Below, piece after piece: positions 5,613-5,861 of a stretch of 5,861 nt of DNA (its first letter is position 1; each line of letters opens with the position of its first letter). The position numbers were made by a program, and so were the translations under genes. Source of the stretch: Giesbergeria sp. (GTDB lineage Bacteria > Pseudomonadota > Gammaproteobacteria > Burkholderiales > Burkholderiaceae_C); NCBI GenBank assembly GCA_017998735.1, contig JAGOCN010000131.1, positions 1-5,861 on the forward strand, read 5' to 3'. Under the pieces are notes generated by a model. That model was not told the DNA's origin and made no database searches. It was given only the letters and a program-made list of their open reading frames with translations.

Positions 5613-5743
5613 GCGGGCGCTCCTTGGGCGGGGGACTGGGGCTGAGGGCTGGAAGGTGAGCGGCCGGCAAGGCAGGGGAAAGTGCCATGCGCTGGCCATG
5701 CCGGCGATTTTCTTCCAATGCGCGGCAGCGGGTTTTGACATCC

Positions 5744-5765
5744 TCCCCGCCCTAAAGAGCGGGGA
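5744..5765. repeat. right-end hairpin of the tnpB element
   Basis: A 7-bp stem TCCCCGC (5744-5750) / GCGGGGA (5759-5765) with an 8-nt loop that contains the tnpB stop codon. Subterminal hairpins of this sort are recognised by the TnpA transposase of the family and lie within the guide RNA scaffold. Confidence 0.6.
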
Positions 5766-5861
5766 TTCCTGCTGCCAGACGGCGATGCCCCGCCGCGAGA
5801 ATGTTTTTGGCAGCATTCGTGTCCCGGTCGTGTGCCGCTCCACATGCGCTGCAAGTCCATT
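5752..5861 (-). CDS. tnpB: TnpB RNA-guided endonuclease, C-terminal fragment (5' end outside window)
   Basis: The last 35 codons and TAG stop of a TnpB protein read in from the right edge: W-T-C-S-A-C-G followed by AAHDRDTNAAKNIL, ending LAAGIPAL. This is the second CxxC pair of the C-terminal zinc finger and the conserved RD-x-NAA motif, whose Asp belongs to the RuvC-like active site of TnpB nucleases. The first CxxC pair and the rest of the RuvC domain would be beyond the window. TnpB proteins cut DNA guided by an RNA made from the element's right end and help keep the element at its site. The visible part shows no frameshift or stop, so the gene could be intact. Its short length hides it from ordinary gene finding. 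Confidence 0.8.
   Translation of the reverse strand, partial: WTCSACGAAHDRDTNAAKNILAAGHRRLAAGIPAL

Larger units (their letters stand above)
5736..5861 (-). mobile_element. right end of an IS200/IS605-type (tnpB-bearing) element, cut by window
   Basis: The last 126 nt contain the 3' end of a tnpB gene followed by the short right-end sequence GCGGGGAGGATGTCA on the minus strand, a terminal sequence I recognise from many tnpB-carrying elements. The exact junction with host DNA is estimated near 5736; the left end and any tnpA lie outside the window. Elements of this group leave no target duplication, so the boundary cannot be confirmed from one side. Confidence 0.7.
5736..5861 (-). ncRNA. putative 3' part of the TnpB guide RNA (omega RNA)
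   Basis: In IS200/IS605 elements the guide RNA overlaps the 3' end of tnpB, finishes with the right-end sequence, and takes its guide from the flanking DNA. By position, the RNA scaffold would end near 5736 and the guide would be the minus-strand sequence beginning AAACCCGCTGCCGCG (from about 5735 leftwards). Its 5' end and expression cannot be judged here. Confidence 0.4.

Noticed and set aside
4326..5645. A 439-codon open frame on the plus strand, antisense to the dehydrogenase gene
   Set aside because: It is rich in His, Gln, Arg and Ala as expected from the complement of a GC-rich gene, while the minus-strand frame carries all catalytic motifs of the FMN dehydrogenase family.
5613..5843. 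An N-terminal extension of the dehydrogenase by 77 residues up to 5843
   Set aside because: The extension crosses the tnpB gene in another frame and the transposon end, and matches nothing in the family; the ATG at 5612 has a good AAGGAG site and the expected N-terminus.

Overview
The window is GC-rich (arms of GGCC/CGCC throughout, third-position G/C codon bias) and looks like a chromosome segment of a betaproteobacterium, most likely in the Comamonadaceae (Acidovorax/Delftia/Comamonas relatives). That assignment rests on codon use, the protein families present and a hairpin-type intergenic repeat I associate with this family. No database search was possible.

Left part (1-3030, all on the minus strand, transcribed right to left): a compact four-gene cluster that reads as one operon. 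It runs ECF sigma factor (3030-2419), membrane-anchored RskA-type anti-sigma factor (2405-1590), exported DUF3034 protein with a beta-barrel-like C-terminus (1566-562), and a truncated haemoglobin with an N-terminal signal peptide (511-11). Gaps are 13, 23 and 50 nt. The haemoglobin carries a run of ten threonines encoded by a pure ACC microsatellite. A further gene may begin just past the left edge.

Centre (3031-4012): a 352-nt divergent control region with an AT-rich island and two inverted repeats, one of which contains an ECF-like -35/-10 pair facing the sigma gene. On the other side, on the plus strand, lies a DUF3455 lipoprotein gene with a methionine/glutamine-rich tether. The simplest model is a cell-envelope sensing unit: the anti-sigma factor holds the sigma factor at the inner membrane, and release switches on the sigma operon itself and perhaps the divergent lipoprotein. 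The products would act in the periplasm or outer membrane (a haem protein, a putative barrel, a lipoprotein). The signal is unknown; haem, nitric oxide, oxygen or redox stress are guesses from the globin.

Right part (4013-5861): a 421-nt gene-free stretch between convergent genes holds three hairpin structures, one of them an apparent family-specific repeat that could terminate transcription from both sides. Next comes a minus-strand FMN-dependent alpha-hydroxy-acid dehydrogenase (LldD-like, 5612-4434). At the right edge is the 3' end of an IS200/IS605-type tnpB gene with its right-end hairpin, where the guide RNA of such elements would finish.
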